This document shows positions 7,133 to 16,796 of a stretch of DNA of 64,000 nucleotides, piece after piece (position 1 is the stretch's first letter; each line of letters begins with the position of its first letter). The notes beneath the pieces were generated by a model that saw only the letters and a list, made by a program, of their open reading frames with translations, did not search any database and had not been told where the DNA came from. A program made the translations under genes and the position numbers. Origin of the DNA: Salinisphaera sp. (GTDB lineage Bacteria; Pseudomonadota; Gammaproteobacteria; Nevskiales; Salinisphaeraceae); the NCBI RefSeq assembly GCF_002729955.1, contig NZ_PBYA01000051.1, positions 1-64,000 of the forward strand. Reading direction: 5' to 3'.

Positions 7133-9379
7133 TTATGCCGCCTCGCGCCGCGCGGCATCGGCCGTATCGACCGCCCGGGCAAAGAATTCGGCTTCGCTGA
7201 ATACGTCGACATCGATCGCGGCCAGACGCGCCGCGCGGGCTTTGGCCACGGCCGCGGCTTCGTCCGCGTTCAGCACGCCGGCATCGGCTGCCTCCTCGGC
7301 CAGCCCGTCCGGATCACCGCCGGGCAAACGCCCATCCTTCTGTGCCGCCTTGATACGATCGACCAGCGGCGCGGCTTCATTGACCTGCTTGAACGCAGCG
7401 AACAACCGCCCCACACCCGACTCGCTGTTTTCCGGCATGAAGATATCGGCGTTGAGTCGCTCGCTCTGGGCATCCAGGCGTTGCGATACGCCGGCACAGG
7501 CCACCGCCATACGATCATCGGGCAGGCGTGCCAGCCGGTTCACCCGCAGCAACGGCAGGGCGACCCAGCGCAGCAGGGTGCCGAGCGGGCCATCGAAGTT
7601 CTCGTAAATGCCTTCGAAGGCCTCCTGCACCCGGGCGAGGCTGAGCCGCAGCGCGTAGTCGACCAGCACCCGATCGCCCGGCTGGCGGCCTTCGGCCTCG
7701 AAACGCTTGAGCGTGGAAAAACCCATCAGCATCCAGGCCAGTGCATCCGCATAGCGGCCGGTGAGATTGCCGCGCTTCTTGAGCCTGCCGCCCACGAAGA
7801 ACAGCGCCAGATCGGTGAACAGGGCAAAGCGCGAGGCGGCCCAACCGAGCTTCTTGTAGTAGCGACGCGTGTGCCGGTCGACGTCGGGCACCCGTACGAA
7901 CGCGCCGCGCGTCAAACCGTGGCCAAGCGTACGCCCCATGTTGGCGAAGAAGTGGCCGACCCAGCCACGCATGCCTTTCGAAAACGCCCGCGCATCGTCG
8001 TTTTCTACCGCCTTGACCACATCCAGCGCATGCGGGTGGCAACGAATCGCGCCCTGACCGAACACCATCAGCGTGCGGGTCATGATGTTGGCGCCTTCCA
8101 CGGTAATCGCCACCGGCGCGCTGCAATAGCCGCGCCCGATGATGTTGTTGGGCCCCTGCATGACGCCGGCCCCGGAAAACACGTCCATGGCATCGGTCGC
8201 GCACTGGCGTGCCAGCTCGGTGGTATAGGCCTTCATCACCCCCGATACGACCGGTGGATTGATCCCGTCATCCACCGCGCTACAGCCGAGCACGCGGGCG
8301 CCTTCGCTCATGTAGGCCAGCGCATTTACACGCCCGACAGGCGTGGCCACGCCTTCCATGCGCCCGATCGCCAGCCCGAACTGCTGGCGGACCATCGAAT
8401 AGGCCCCGGTCGCTGCCGCGATCGTACGCATGCCGCCCACCGCCGAGGCAGGCAGCGACACCATGCGCCCGCCCGCCAGGCTCTCCATGAGCATGCGCCA
8501 GCCGCTGCCGGCCCGTTCGCGCCCGCCCAGGATATTGTCGGCGTTGACCACGACGTTCTCACCGATAAGCGGGCCGTTGGGAAACGCTTCGCCGATCGGC
8601 TCGTGGCGATCGCCCTGCTTGAGGCCCGGCGTACCGGCATGGATGAGTACGACCGTAATACCCGGCGCCTCGCCCTTGCCGAGCAGGTTGTCCGGGTCGC
8701 GCAGGCGACAGGCCAGCGATATCAGATTGGCGACCGGGCCCAGGGTGATATAGCGCTTGGCGAAATTCAGCCGCAGCGAGACGTCGCCCTTGTCGTCGCG
8801 AAAGGCCTCGGCATCGGCGGTGATCGAGGCGGCATCGGAGCCGGCGGTGGGTTCGGTCAGCCCGAAGCACGGCAGATAGTCGCCGCGGGCAAGACGCGGC
8901 AGGTAATGGTCTTTCTGGTCGTCGGTGCCGTACTCGACCAGCAGTTCCGCAGCACCCAGCGTGTTCGGGATGACCACATAGGTCGATAGAATCGCCGAGT
9001 GCGGTGTGACCTTGGCCATGACCGCCGAGCGCGCCAGGGTCGAAAAACCCTTGCCACCGTAAGCCTTGGGGATGATCAGCCCGAAAAACCCCTGTGCTGC
9101 CATGAAGTCGATAAGGTCATCGGGCACCCGCCGGCTCATGGCGATCTGGTTGCAGTCGGCACGCGAGAGCAGCTCGTTGACGGGCCCGTCCATGAACGCC
9201 TGCTCTTCGGCGCTGAGCTGTCCGTAGCGGGCATCGAGCATGCGCTTGAAGTCCGGGTGGCCGGAAAAGAATTCCCCGTCGATCCAGACATCGCCGGCCT
9301 CCAGGGCCTGGCGTTCGGTATCGGAGATACGCGGCAACACCTCGTTGGCCTGCATCCACTTCATCAGTTTTTCGAACAT
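7133..9379 (-). CDS. fadE: Long FadE-type acyl-CoA dehydrogenase
   Basis: A 748-residue FAD-dependent acyl-CoA dehydrogenase of the long FadE class (the E. coli enzyme is about 814). It catalyses the first, alpha-beta desaturation step of beta-oxidation. The ACAD core carries FGLTEPTAGSDAAS near residues 172-186 and the segment VEGANIMTRTLMVFGQGA near 435. A C-terminal DUF1974-type extension of about 290 residues, with hydrophobic helices, marks the family. I chose the ATG at 9379, with GGGAG 8 bases upstream; a GTG three codons earlier is possible. It stands alone: the downstream CaiB gene is 253 bases away and fadIJ starts about 390 bases upstream. No TGACA-N8-TGTCA site is seen before it. 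Confidence 0.87.
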   Translation of the reverse strand: MFEKLMKWMQANEVLPRISDTERQALEAGDVWIDGEFFSGHPDFKRMLDARYGQLSAEEQAFMDGPVNELLSRADCNQIAMSRRVPDDLIDFMAAQGFFGLIIPKAYGGKGFSTLARSAVMAKVTPHSAILSTYVVIPNTLGAAELLVEYGTDDQKDHYLPRLARGDYLPCFGLTEPTAGSDAASITADAEAFRDDKGDVSLRLNFAKRYITLGPVANLISLACRLRDPDNLLGKGEAPGITVVLIHAGTPGLKQGDRHEPIGEAFPNGPLIGENVVVNADNILGGRERAGSGWRMLMESLAGGRMVSLPASAVGGMRTIAAATGAYSMVRQQFGLAIGRMEGVATPVGRVNALAYMSEGARVLGCSAVDDGINPPVVSGVMKAYTTELARQCATDAMDVFSGAGVMQGPNNIIGRGYCSAPVAITVEGANIMTRTLMVFGQGAIRCHPHALDVVKAVENDDARAFSKGMRGWVGHFFANMGRTLGHGLTRGAFVRVPDVDRHTRRYYKKLGWAASRFALFTDLALFFVGGRLKKRGNLTGRYADALAWMLMGFSTLKRFEAEGRQPGDRVLVDYALRLSLARVQEAFEGIYENFDGPLGTLLRWVALPLLRVNRLARLPDDRMAVACAGVSQRLDAQSERLNADIFMPENSESGVGRLFAAFKQVNEAAPLVDRIKAAQKDGRLPGGDPDGLAEEAADAGVLNADEAAAVAKARAARLAAIDVDVFSEAEFFARAVDTADAARREAA

Positions 9380-9768
9380 GGGTCGCACTCCCGAGCCGCT
9401 GTGGGCTTCTCCGTTGAGGCGTTTGGGCGCGGGTTACGCCGAGCACGCCAATAAATCACCCGATCAGTAGCAGACACCCGCGCTGATCGAAGGCATTCCT
9501 GATCTTTCCAACTGCGCTAGCGGCCATTACATGACCTCGAACGCTTAATTCGGCCTCGCTCTTCAAGTCGTTTATCCACAGATTTCGCTGATTGAAGGAT
9601 TTGAAAAATCAGTCGGTCATTCGGCTGTCGAGCGGTCGCCCGATCGAAGGGCGCGGCTACAAAAACGCGCTTCACCTGTATGAATCCATGTCCGCCTGAC
9701 AACCAACTAAATCTGCGGATAGAAGTCTTTGACGAACGAAGCCGTACTACGGTCATCGCCGGCCTGCC
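9380..9768. other. Intergenic region with a DnaA box and repeat-like sequence
   Basis: No gene is apparent. TTATCCACA at 9572-9580 is a perfect DnaA-box consensus. It is part of a CCACAGATTTCGC string that also occurs at 63611. A short inverted repeat, CTGATT…AATCAG, lies at 9588-9612. The fadE promoter must lie in the left part, but I cannot place it with confidence. Confidence 0.4.
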
Positions 9769-12015
9769 CTACACGCTGTAGAAGCGACGATGCGAGTCGC
9801 CGCTCGCCTTGGCCATGGTCACGAGAACGGGCGCCGGATCGAAACGCGGGCCGTGGCGCTCGGCGAGCGCCTGTAGCCGGTCCACCACGTAATCGATGCC
9901 CAGCGTGTCGACATAGCGAAACGGCCCACCGGCGAACGGCAGAAAGCCGAGTCCGAATATGGCGCCAATATCGCCCTGCATCGGATCGTCGATAATGTGC
10001 TCGGAAAGACAGTGCGCGGCTTCGTTGACGAACAGTAGCGTGCAGCGCTCCGCGATTTCCGCCGCGCTCGGCGTGCGGCCCTGCGCTCGCTCATCCCTCA
10101 GCAGCGTGGCCAGCTCGGCGTTGATCGGCCGCTTGCCACCCTTCTTCTTGTTCGCGGTGTAGTCGTAGAACCCCTTGCCGGACTTGCGCCCGAGATAGCC
10201 GGCCTCGATCATCCTTGCCGACGCCGCCGGTGGGGTCATGCGCTCGCCGAAGGCCGCTTCCAGAATCGGGCCGACCTTGACGCCGACATCCACGCCGACC
10301 TCGTCGAGCAGGGCCAGCGGACCCACCGGGAAACCGTAGTCGACCAGCGCTTCATCAACGGCGCCTACGCTCGCACCTTCCGCGAGCAGGCGCGCGGCCT
10401 CGTTGAGATACGGCGACAGCACACGGGTGGTATAGAAACCGGGCCCGTCGCGTACCACGATCACCGTCTTGCCCTGGGCCTTGCCGAAAGCCACGGCGGT
10501 GGCGATGGTCTTTTTCGAGGTCTTGTCGGTGGCAATGATCTCGAGCAGCGGCATTTTCTCGACCGGCGAGAAATAGTGCAGGCCGATGACGTTCTCGGGT
10601 CTTTTTGCCTGAGCGGCGATCTGCGCGATCGGCAACGACGAGGTATTGGTGGCAAAGATACAGTCGGCATTGCCCTGGGCGTCGGCCGCGGCTTCGATAT
10701 CGGCAAGCATGGCCTGCTTGAGTTCGAGATCCTCGAACACGGCTTCGACCACGATATCCGCGGCCCCCATGCCGCTGTAGTCCGTGGTCGCCGTGACCTG
10801 ATTCAGGCAGCGATCGGCCGCGGCCCGTGTCATCGCCTTTTTCGCCACCCGTTTGTCGTAGACGGCGCGTACATGATCCATGCCGCGGGCCAGCCCCTGG
10901 GCGCTGACGTCCTTGAGTCGTACCGGCAAGCCGGCCTTGTCGACGGTGACCGTGGCAATCCCCGCACCCATCAGCCCGGCGCCGAGCACGCCCACCTGGC
11001 GTACCTCGCGTGGCTTGACGTTACGGGCCACGAAGGTAGCTTTCTTGAGCGCTTCGGTGGCGTGATAGACATGGCGCAACGCTTTCGATACCGGGCCCGT
11101 GGCCAGTTCGCCAAAAGCCTGGGCCTCGGCGCCATAGCCGGCCTGCATGCCCCGGGCATAACCGGTGGCCACCACGTCGATAATGCGTTCGGGCGCAGGA
11201 TAGTGGCCATGGGTCTTGGCACGCAGCGTTTTGCGGGCCTGATCGAACAGCAGGCGACGACCGGCCGGATTGTCCTCGAGTGCGGCCTGGCTGAGGCCGG
11301 TGACGCCGGCGCCGAGACGCGCCCGCGCACGGCGCAGGGGCGAGGTCGCGGCGGTCGTCGAGCGCTTGCCGGCGATTCTTGCCTGGCGAATGGCTTCGGC
11401 GAGCAAGGCTTCCGGCGCCACCACCGTGTCGATCAGGCCGATGCGCCGTGCCTGTGCGGGGCGCAGCTTGCGCCCGGTGAGCATCAGGTCGAGCGCGGTG
11501 GCAATTCCCACCAGCCGCGGCAGGCGCTGGGTGCCCCCGGCGGCCGGCAGCAGGCCCAGCATCACTTCCGGCAGCCCGAGCACGGTCGCCTCACTATCGG
11601 CGGCAATACGGACATCGCAGGCCAGGGCCATTTCCAGGCCGCCGCCCAGACAGCTGCCGTCGATCGCGGCGACCACCGGTACATGCAGCTTCGACAGCCG
11701 TCGGTAGCCGGCCTGGCCCCGCTTCGACAGGGCTTCGAACTCGCTGGCGAGATACCCGTGATCGAACAGGCCGATATCCGCACCTGCCATGAACGAACCC
11801 GGCTTGGCCGAGATCAGCACCACGCCAATCACTTCGGTGTTGTGCTCGATCAGCTCGAGCACGCGATCGAAGGCCGCTGCGAAGTCGGCGTTGATGGTGT
11901 TCTGGCGCGCGCCGGGCACGGCGAATCGCAGAATGAGGATGCCATCGTCGCGCTGTTCTAGCTCGAAGAGTTCTTCGGCGGCCGTGGACGATTCTTGGGT
12001 GGCGGTCTTGCTCAT
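9769..12015 (-). CDS. fadJ: FadJ/FadB-type enoyl-CoA hydratase/3-hydroxyacyl-CoA dehydrogenase
   Basis: A 748-residue bifunctional alpha subunit of the beta-oxidation complex. The N-terminal crotonase domain (about 1-200) has GSCLGGGLEMAL with E128 and GLPEVMLG with E150, the two acid/base residues. The NAD-binding domain starts at GAGLMGAGIA (345-354), with catalytic H480 in GLHYFSPVEK. C-terminal dimerisation domains complete it. It hydrates 2-enoyl-CoA and oxidises L-3-hydroxyacyl-CoA. It follows fadI by 44 bases on the same strand, and I infer an operon and a hetero-complex with that thiolase. The order fadI-fadJ and the thiolase type favour FadJ naming over FadB. Confidence 0.9.
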   Translation of the reverse strand: MSKTATQESSTAAEELFELEQRDDGILILRFAVPGARQNTINADFAAAFDRVLELIEHNTEVIGVVLISAKPGSFMAGADIGLFDHGYLASEFEALSKRGQAGYRRLSKLHVPVVAAIDGSCLGGGLEMALACDVRIAADSEATVLGLPEVMLGLLPAAGGTQRLPRLVGIATALDLMLTGRKLRPAQARRIGLIDTVVAPEALLAEAIRQARIAGKRSTTAATSPLRRARARLGAGVTGLSQAALEDNPAGRRLLFDQARKTLRAKTHGHYPAPERIIDVVATGYARGMQAGYGAEAQAFGELATGPVSKALRHVYHATEALKKATFVARNVKPREVRQVGVLGAGLMGAGIATVTVDKAGLPVRLKDVSAQGLARGMDHVRAVYDKRVAKKAMTRAAADRCLNQVTATTDYSGMGAADIVVEAVFEDLELKQAMLADIEAAADAQGNADCIFATNTSSLPIAQIAAQAKRPENVIGLHYFSPVEKMPLLEIIATDKTSKKTIATAVAFGKAQGKTVIVVRDGPGFYTTRVLSPYLNEAARLLAEGASVGAVDEALVDYGFPVGPLALLDEVGVDVGVKVGPILEAAFGERMTPPAASARMIEAGYLGRKSGKGFYDYTANKKKGGKRPINAELATLLRDERAQGRTPSAAEIAERCTLLFVNEAAHCLSEHIIDDPMQGDIGAIFGLGFLPFAGGPFRYVDTLGIDYVVDRLQALAERHGPRFDPAPVLVTMAKASGDSHRRFYSV

Positions 12016-12059
12016 AAAAGATGCTCGCAGTGGAATCGAGATCGGTGGGCGGCTAACGC

Positions 12060-13418
12060 TCAGTCGCGTTCCAGAATCATGGCGGCACCGATGCCGCCGG
12101 CCGCGCAGGCAGTGGCCAGGGCCAGCCCACCGCCACGGCGCTTGAGCTCGTGGGCGGTCTGGATGAGGATGCGTGCGCCGGTGGCACCGAAGGGATGGCC
12201 GAAGGCGATCGAGCCACCGTTGACGTTGAGAATGTCGCGGTCGACCGTGCCCAGCGCTCTGCGCCCCGCCATCTCTTCGAGATAGGTCTTCGATTCCATA
12301 CCACGAATATTGGCCTCGACCTGGGCGGCAAACGCTTCGTGCATATCGATCAGGGTGAGATCGGATAGCGACAGGCCCGCGCGTTCGAGCGCGACGGGAG
12401 CAGCCAGTACCGGGCCCATCAACAGATCGCGGGCCGGCGTCTTCGCAGCAAAGGCATAGCTGCGGATATAAGCCAGCGGCTCGTAGCCGAGCGCCTTCGC
12501 CCGCGCTTCGCTCATGAGGATCATGGCCGCGGCGCCGTCGGTCAGCGGGCTCGAGTTGGCAGCGGTCACACTACCGTTGGCCCGATCGAATATAGGCTCG
12601 AGGCGGTCGTAGCCCGAGCGTTCGCTGTTCGTGCGTACCAGGTTGTCGTCGCTCACGGGAACGGTCCTGCCGTCGGCGGCCACGAACGCGGTCATGCGCT
12701 GGGCGTTGAGACGCCCGTCCGCGAGTGCTGCGGCTGCATTGGCGTGGGAGGCATGGGCGAAGTCGTCCTGTTCGGCACGGCTCACGCCCCAGGTCTTGGC
12801 CATCTGCTCGGCGGATTCACCCATCGTCTTGCCGGTGGAATACTCGGTGATCGACGGCCGGCGGGGGAGAAGGTCGAGCGGGCGCAGCCGCGACAGGATA
12901 CGAAGACGATCACGGCCGTTCTTTGCCTGCGATACGTCCCGCAGCGCATCCGAAAGACGCTTGGACAGGGGCACGGCAATATCGGACGTCGAATCGGTGC
13001 CCCCGGCCATCACCACGTTCGCGTGGCCGAGCGCGATCGCGTCCGCGCCACTGGCCGCGGTCTGAAAACTGGTCGCACAGGCCCGGGTGATGGAATAGGC
13101 ATCGGTCGCCATATCCATGCCCGATGCCAGCACGATTTCGCGGGCGATGAACGGCGCCTCGGGCTTCATGATCGTCATGCCGAAGATCGCCTGTTCGATT
13201 TCGCTGGCGGCCAGTCCCGCTCGTGCCAGCACCTCCGCGGCCGCCATCGCCCCCAGGTCGATCGCATTCTGGTCGCGAAAGGCGGTTGCGATACGCGTGA
13301 ACGGCGTACGCACGCCGGCCACGATCGCGATCCGGCCGTTCGGCCCCCGCATCCCGGGGGCAGGCGCTTTGGCCGTGCTTGTCTTGCTACGGGTCGCGGT
13401 CGCGCTTCTACTGCTCAT
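12060..13418 (-). CDS. fadI: 3-ketoacyl-CoA thiolase (FadI type)
   Basis: A thiolase that cleaves 3-ketoacyl-CoA to acetyl-CoA and a shortened acyl-CoA. The nucleophilic Cys is in ITRACATSF, with GHPFGATGAR for the His and CAAGGIG near the C-terminus for the second Cys. About 452 residues from the ATG at 13418; upstream starts at 13427 (ATG) or 13445 (GTG) would add a Ser/Thr-rich head. I prefer 13418 because a weak GGA lies 8 bases before it and because inverted repeats begin at 13450, very close to the GTG. It is first in the fadIJ operon and divergent from a TetR gene at 13605. Confidence 0.88.
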   Translation of the reverse strand: MSSRSATATRSKTSTAKAPAPGMRGPNGRIAIVAGVRTPFTRIATAFRDQNAIDLGAMAAAEVLARAGLAASEIEQAIFGMTIMKPEAPFIAREIVLASGMDMATDAYSITRACATSFQTAASGADAIALGHANVVMAGGTDSTSDIAVPLSKRLSDALRDVSQAKNGRDRLRILSRLRPLDLLPRRPSITEYSTGKTMGESAEQMAKTWGVSRAEQDDFAHASHANAAAALADGRLNAQRMTAFVAADGRTVPVSDDNLVRTNSERSGYDRLEPIFDRANGSVTAANSSPLTDGAAAMILMSEARAKALGYEPLAYIRSYAFAAKTPARDLLMGPVLAAPVALERAGLSLSDLTLIDMHEAFAAQVEANIRGMESKTYLEEMAGRRALGTVDRDILNVNGGSIAFGHPFGATGARILIQTAHELKRRGGGLALATACAAGGIGAAMILERD

Positions 13419-13449
13419 GGGCGTCATCCAACTTTTTTCAGACACGATC

Positions 13450-13465
13450 TGTAACTTTAATTACA
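13450..13465. promoter_or_regulatory. TGTAA-N6-TTACA inverted repeat before fadI
   Basis: TGTAACTTTAATTACA has 5-base arms with 6 bases between, in the AT-rich gap separating fadI from the divergent TetR gene. A related half, GTGTAATTTTATGTTCAC, lies near the TetR start (13569-13586). These are candidate operators for the local TetR (13605-14219). TGTAA and TTACA also occur in the palindrome at 224-240, with a 3-base spacer. Confidence 0.45.
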
Positions 13466-13514
13466 CTTTAGGATATGGAGAATCATCTCCTGTTCGCGCC
13501 CTATCTTTAGTCAA

Positions 13515-13532
13515 TGCCATTACGCAATGTCA
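13515..13532. promoter_or_regulatory. TGCCA-N8-TGTCA site over the fadIJ -35 region
   Basis: TGCCATTACGCAATGTCA matches the TGACA-N8-TGTCA operator at 9 of 10 fixed positions. Read on the minus strand, its TGTCAA end (13528-13533) is a perfect TTGACA, positioned to serve as the -35 of fadIJ. This places the fad operon in the proposed regulon of the TetR protein at 3247-3921. Confidence 0.5.
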
Positions 13533-13604
13533 ATAATAATTTCGAATAGAACGAATGCCTGATACAAAGTGTAATTTTATGTTCACCGTGAGAGCGCTTT
13601 ATCC

Positions 13605-14219
13605 ATGAGCCATTCGCCCCGTCCTTCCGAAAAAACACGACAGGGCGCAAGTGCAGCCGCTCGCCTGCGTATCGAGGCAGCCGCGCTGGATTTGTTCGCC
13701 GAGCGGGCCTTTCACGAAGTGCGTCTGGATGAGATCGCCCGCGCTGCCCGCTCCTCGCTGCAGACCATCTATCGCCACTACGGCGACAAGCAGGCCCTGC
13801 TCGATGCCTGCGTACTGCATTGGGCGAATGCGCTGGCCGAGCGCATGAGCGATCACCTGATCGGGATCGAGACCTACAAGGACCGGCTACGGAAGGTGTT
13901 CTGGGTGGTACTCGACTTCTTCGAACAGCACCCGAAGGTTGCCCGCATGATTCTGGGATCGGTCTACCCGGGCGCCATGCGCCACGACGTGACCGACCAG
14001 CAGCGCCGCCTGACCAATCTGTTTCTGGAGGTGCTGGCCGACGGGCGCGAGCGCGGCATCCTCAACGATCAGGTCAGCGAGACCATCCTGCTCGACTACT
14101 TCTATGGCGTGCTGGCCCGACTGATCCAGATGCAGAGCATGCGCAGGCAGGAGCCACCGCTGACCGCCCAGGTCAACGTGCTCTTCGATATGCTCTGGCG
14201 AGCCATCGCGAAACCATGA
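13605..14219 (+). CDS. TetR-family regulator divergent from fadIJ
   Basis: A 204-residue TetR protein. The DNA-binding domain covers about residues 18-65 (RIEAAALDLFAERAFHEVRLDEIARAA, then SLQTIYRHYGDKQALLDAC). The C-terminal half is helical, with no recognised ligand signature. Its divergent position next to fadIJ and the TGTAA-type repeats between them suggest control of fatty-acid oxidation, with acyl-CoA as a likely inducer. It is clearly different from the TetR at 3247, so the locus has two regulators. Confidence 0.85.
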   Translation: MSHSPRPSEKTRQGASAAARLRIEAAALDLFAERAFHEVRLDEIARAARSSLQTIYRHYGDKQALLDACVLHWANALAERMSDHLIGIETYKDRLRKVFWVVLDFFEQHPKVARMILGSVYPGAMRHDVTDQQRRLTNLFLEVLADGRERGILNDQVSETILLDYFYGVLARLIQMQSMRRQEPPLTAQVNVLFDMLWRAIAKP

Positions 14220-14300
14220 ATGCACGGGGCAACCGCCCGGCGTCGTACAGCATCCAACGCGGCACCCTGCGGCGGGCGCCGCCGACCTATCGGTACGCCC

Positions 14301-15152
14301 TCAGTCTCGGGCGGTCGTGGCCGACGGGTCCTGCGTCGTGAAACGGTTAATGAAACCCAGGCCTTTTGTATAGCCGGTCGGCAACAGTCGTTTGAGCCGC
14401 CATACGACACGCGCATCCAACTGCGGCAGCACATAGAGCTGGCCGCGATCGAGTCCGGCGAGCGCACTCTTGACCACGCTCTCGGCCGATACGCCGCCCC
14501 AGCGCATCAGATTGTCGGCGATCTTCGAAGACGAGGCGCTGATCCGGCCCGCCTTCATGATGTTGGTCTGTACGAACGTCGGGCACAGCGCGGTCACGCG
14601 AATCGGCGTATCGGCCAGTTCGGCCGCCAGGGTTTCGGTCACCGCCAGTACCGCGGCCTTGCTCGCATTATAGGCGCCCATGCGCGGCGCGGCGGCAAAG
14701 CTGGCAGTGGAAGCCACGTTGATGATGCCGCCCTGGCCGGCTTCGCGCAGGATCGGAGCAAATACGTGACAGCCGTGGATCACGCCCCACATGTTGATGT
14801 CGAGCACCCAGCGCCAGTCGTCCATGGACATGTCGCCGATCGCATCCCCGCCGGCGCCCACGCCAGCATTGTTGATGACCAGATCGGGCCGGCCGTCGAA
14901 CCAGTCGATCGCGGTGTCGGCAAGTTTTTCGACGTCGCTGAGTCGGGTGACGTCGCAGACCGTGGCCAGCGCACGCCCGCCCGCCGCCTCGATCTGGGCG
15001 ACGGTGGCCTCGGCCAGTGCGGCATCGATATCGGAACACACCACCGCACCGCCGCGGGCCGCCAGCGCTACTGCAAAGGCCTGACCGATACCGCTACCGG
15101 CCCCGGTGATCACGGCATGGGCGCCGTCGGAAAGTCGCTTGGATCGAAACAT
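14301..15152 (-). CDS. Short-chain dehydrogenase/reductase (SDR2)
   Basis: A 283-residue classical SDR. TGAGSGIG lies at residues 16-23, D41 after beta-2 suggests NAD(H), NNAG is near 94-97, Ser is in VASTAS and the catalytic pair in YNASK near 160. Like SDR1 it ends with a basic and hydrophobic tail (VVWRLKRLLPTGYTKGLGFINRF), suggesting a lipid or membrane-associated substrate. The promoter holds the best TGACA-N8-TGTCA palindrome of the window. I infer co-regulation with SDR1 and the PF10118 operon. Confidence 0.85.
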   Translation of the reverse strand: MFRSKRLSDGAHAVITGAGSGIGQAFAVALAARGGAVVCSDIDAALAEATVAQIEAAGGRALATVCDVTRLSDVEKLADTAIDWFDGRPDLVINNAGVGAGGDAIGDMSMDDWRWVLDINMWGVIHGCHVFAPILREAGQGGIINVASTASFAAAPRMGAYNASKAAVLAVTETLAAELADTPIRVTALCPTFVQTNIMKAGRISASSSKIADNLMRWGGVSAESVVKSALAGLDRGQLYVLPQLDARVVWRLKRLLPTGYTKGLGFINRFTTQDPSATTARD

Positions 15153-15189
15153 GCTGCTCCCGCTGGCCGTTGCAACGACCTGTTTATTC

Positions 15190-15207
15190 TGACATCAATC
15201 GATGTCA
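15190..15207. promoter_or_regulatory. TetR-type operator of SDR2 (perfect 7-base arms)
   Basis: TGACATC-AATC-GATGTCA is a perfect palindrome with a 4-base centre, 38-55 bases before the SDR2 start. Its fixed positions equal those of the two operators at 3932-3976, about 11 kb away. It is not built on a TTGACA hexamer, so it is independent evidence that the sequence is a protein-binding site. Confidence 0.7.
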
Positions 15208-15473
15208 CATTAACCTTAGCGACCGCGGCCCGCAACGCCGCACCTTGCGATGTCGCCACATCCCGAGCCTGCCTATATCCCACCACGAGCCAAAACACCG
15301 TTTTCAGCCAACGCTTCGAGCGCTGGGCAGCCCCACGGCCGATCGCGCGCAAGCGCACGCCGTGAAAGCATTTTTTCAAACAAGCAATTCATCGGTGGAA
15401 GCCGGGTTGCCACACGCCCACCATGACAACGGCCGAACATCGGCGACGCGCTACGCTGATCGTCGATTTGTCG

Positions 15474-15502
15474 TGGAAACCGCAATAACGCTTGCGTATA
15501 CT
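15474..15502 (+). promoter_or_regulatory. Candidate sigma-70 promoter of metK
   Basis: TGGAAA (15474-15479), a 17-base spacer and TATACT (15497-15502) lie 35 bases before the metK start. The rest of the 15153-15537 gap holds the SDR2 operator and no ORF. No known SAM or SAH riboswitch core was recognised here. Confidence 0.5.
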
Positions 15503-15537
15503 TTCATCCGTTCATCCGGATAGAGAGATAACGTCTT

Positions 15538-16713
<1,176 letters not shown>

Positions 16714-16714
16714 A

Positions 16715-16758
16715 CCCGACAACCCAAGGTCGGGCCGTTCAACGCGTGGCAGCACGCG
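16715..16758 (+). other. Two hairpins in the metK-ahcY spacer
   Basis: CCCGAC/GTCGGG (16715-16734) and CGCGTG-GCAG-CACGCG (16743-16758) fold into adjacent small hairpins in the 83-base spacer. There is no T-tract. The sequence does not match the SAH riboswitch core I know. The hairpins may limit readthrough or stabilise mRNA ends. Confidence 0.4.
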
Positions 16759-16796
16759 CCGGCTCGACGACTCCCCCGACTTAACAGGAAACGAAC

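Noticed and set aside
6907-7212. Minus-strand frame between the racemase-like gene and fadE
   Set aside because: It is made largely of the dispersed repeat and its surroundings; no protein features.
7073-8989. Long plus-strand frame opposite fadE (638 codons)
   Set aside because: Shadow of the acyl-CoA dehydrogenase gene; composition only.
16714-16796. SAH riboswitch before ahcY
   Set aside because: Only two simple hairpins are present; the conserved core of the SAH riboswitch is not seen.
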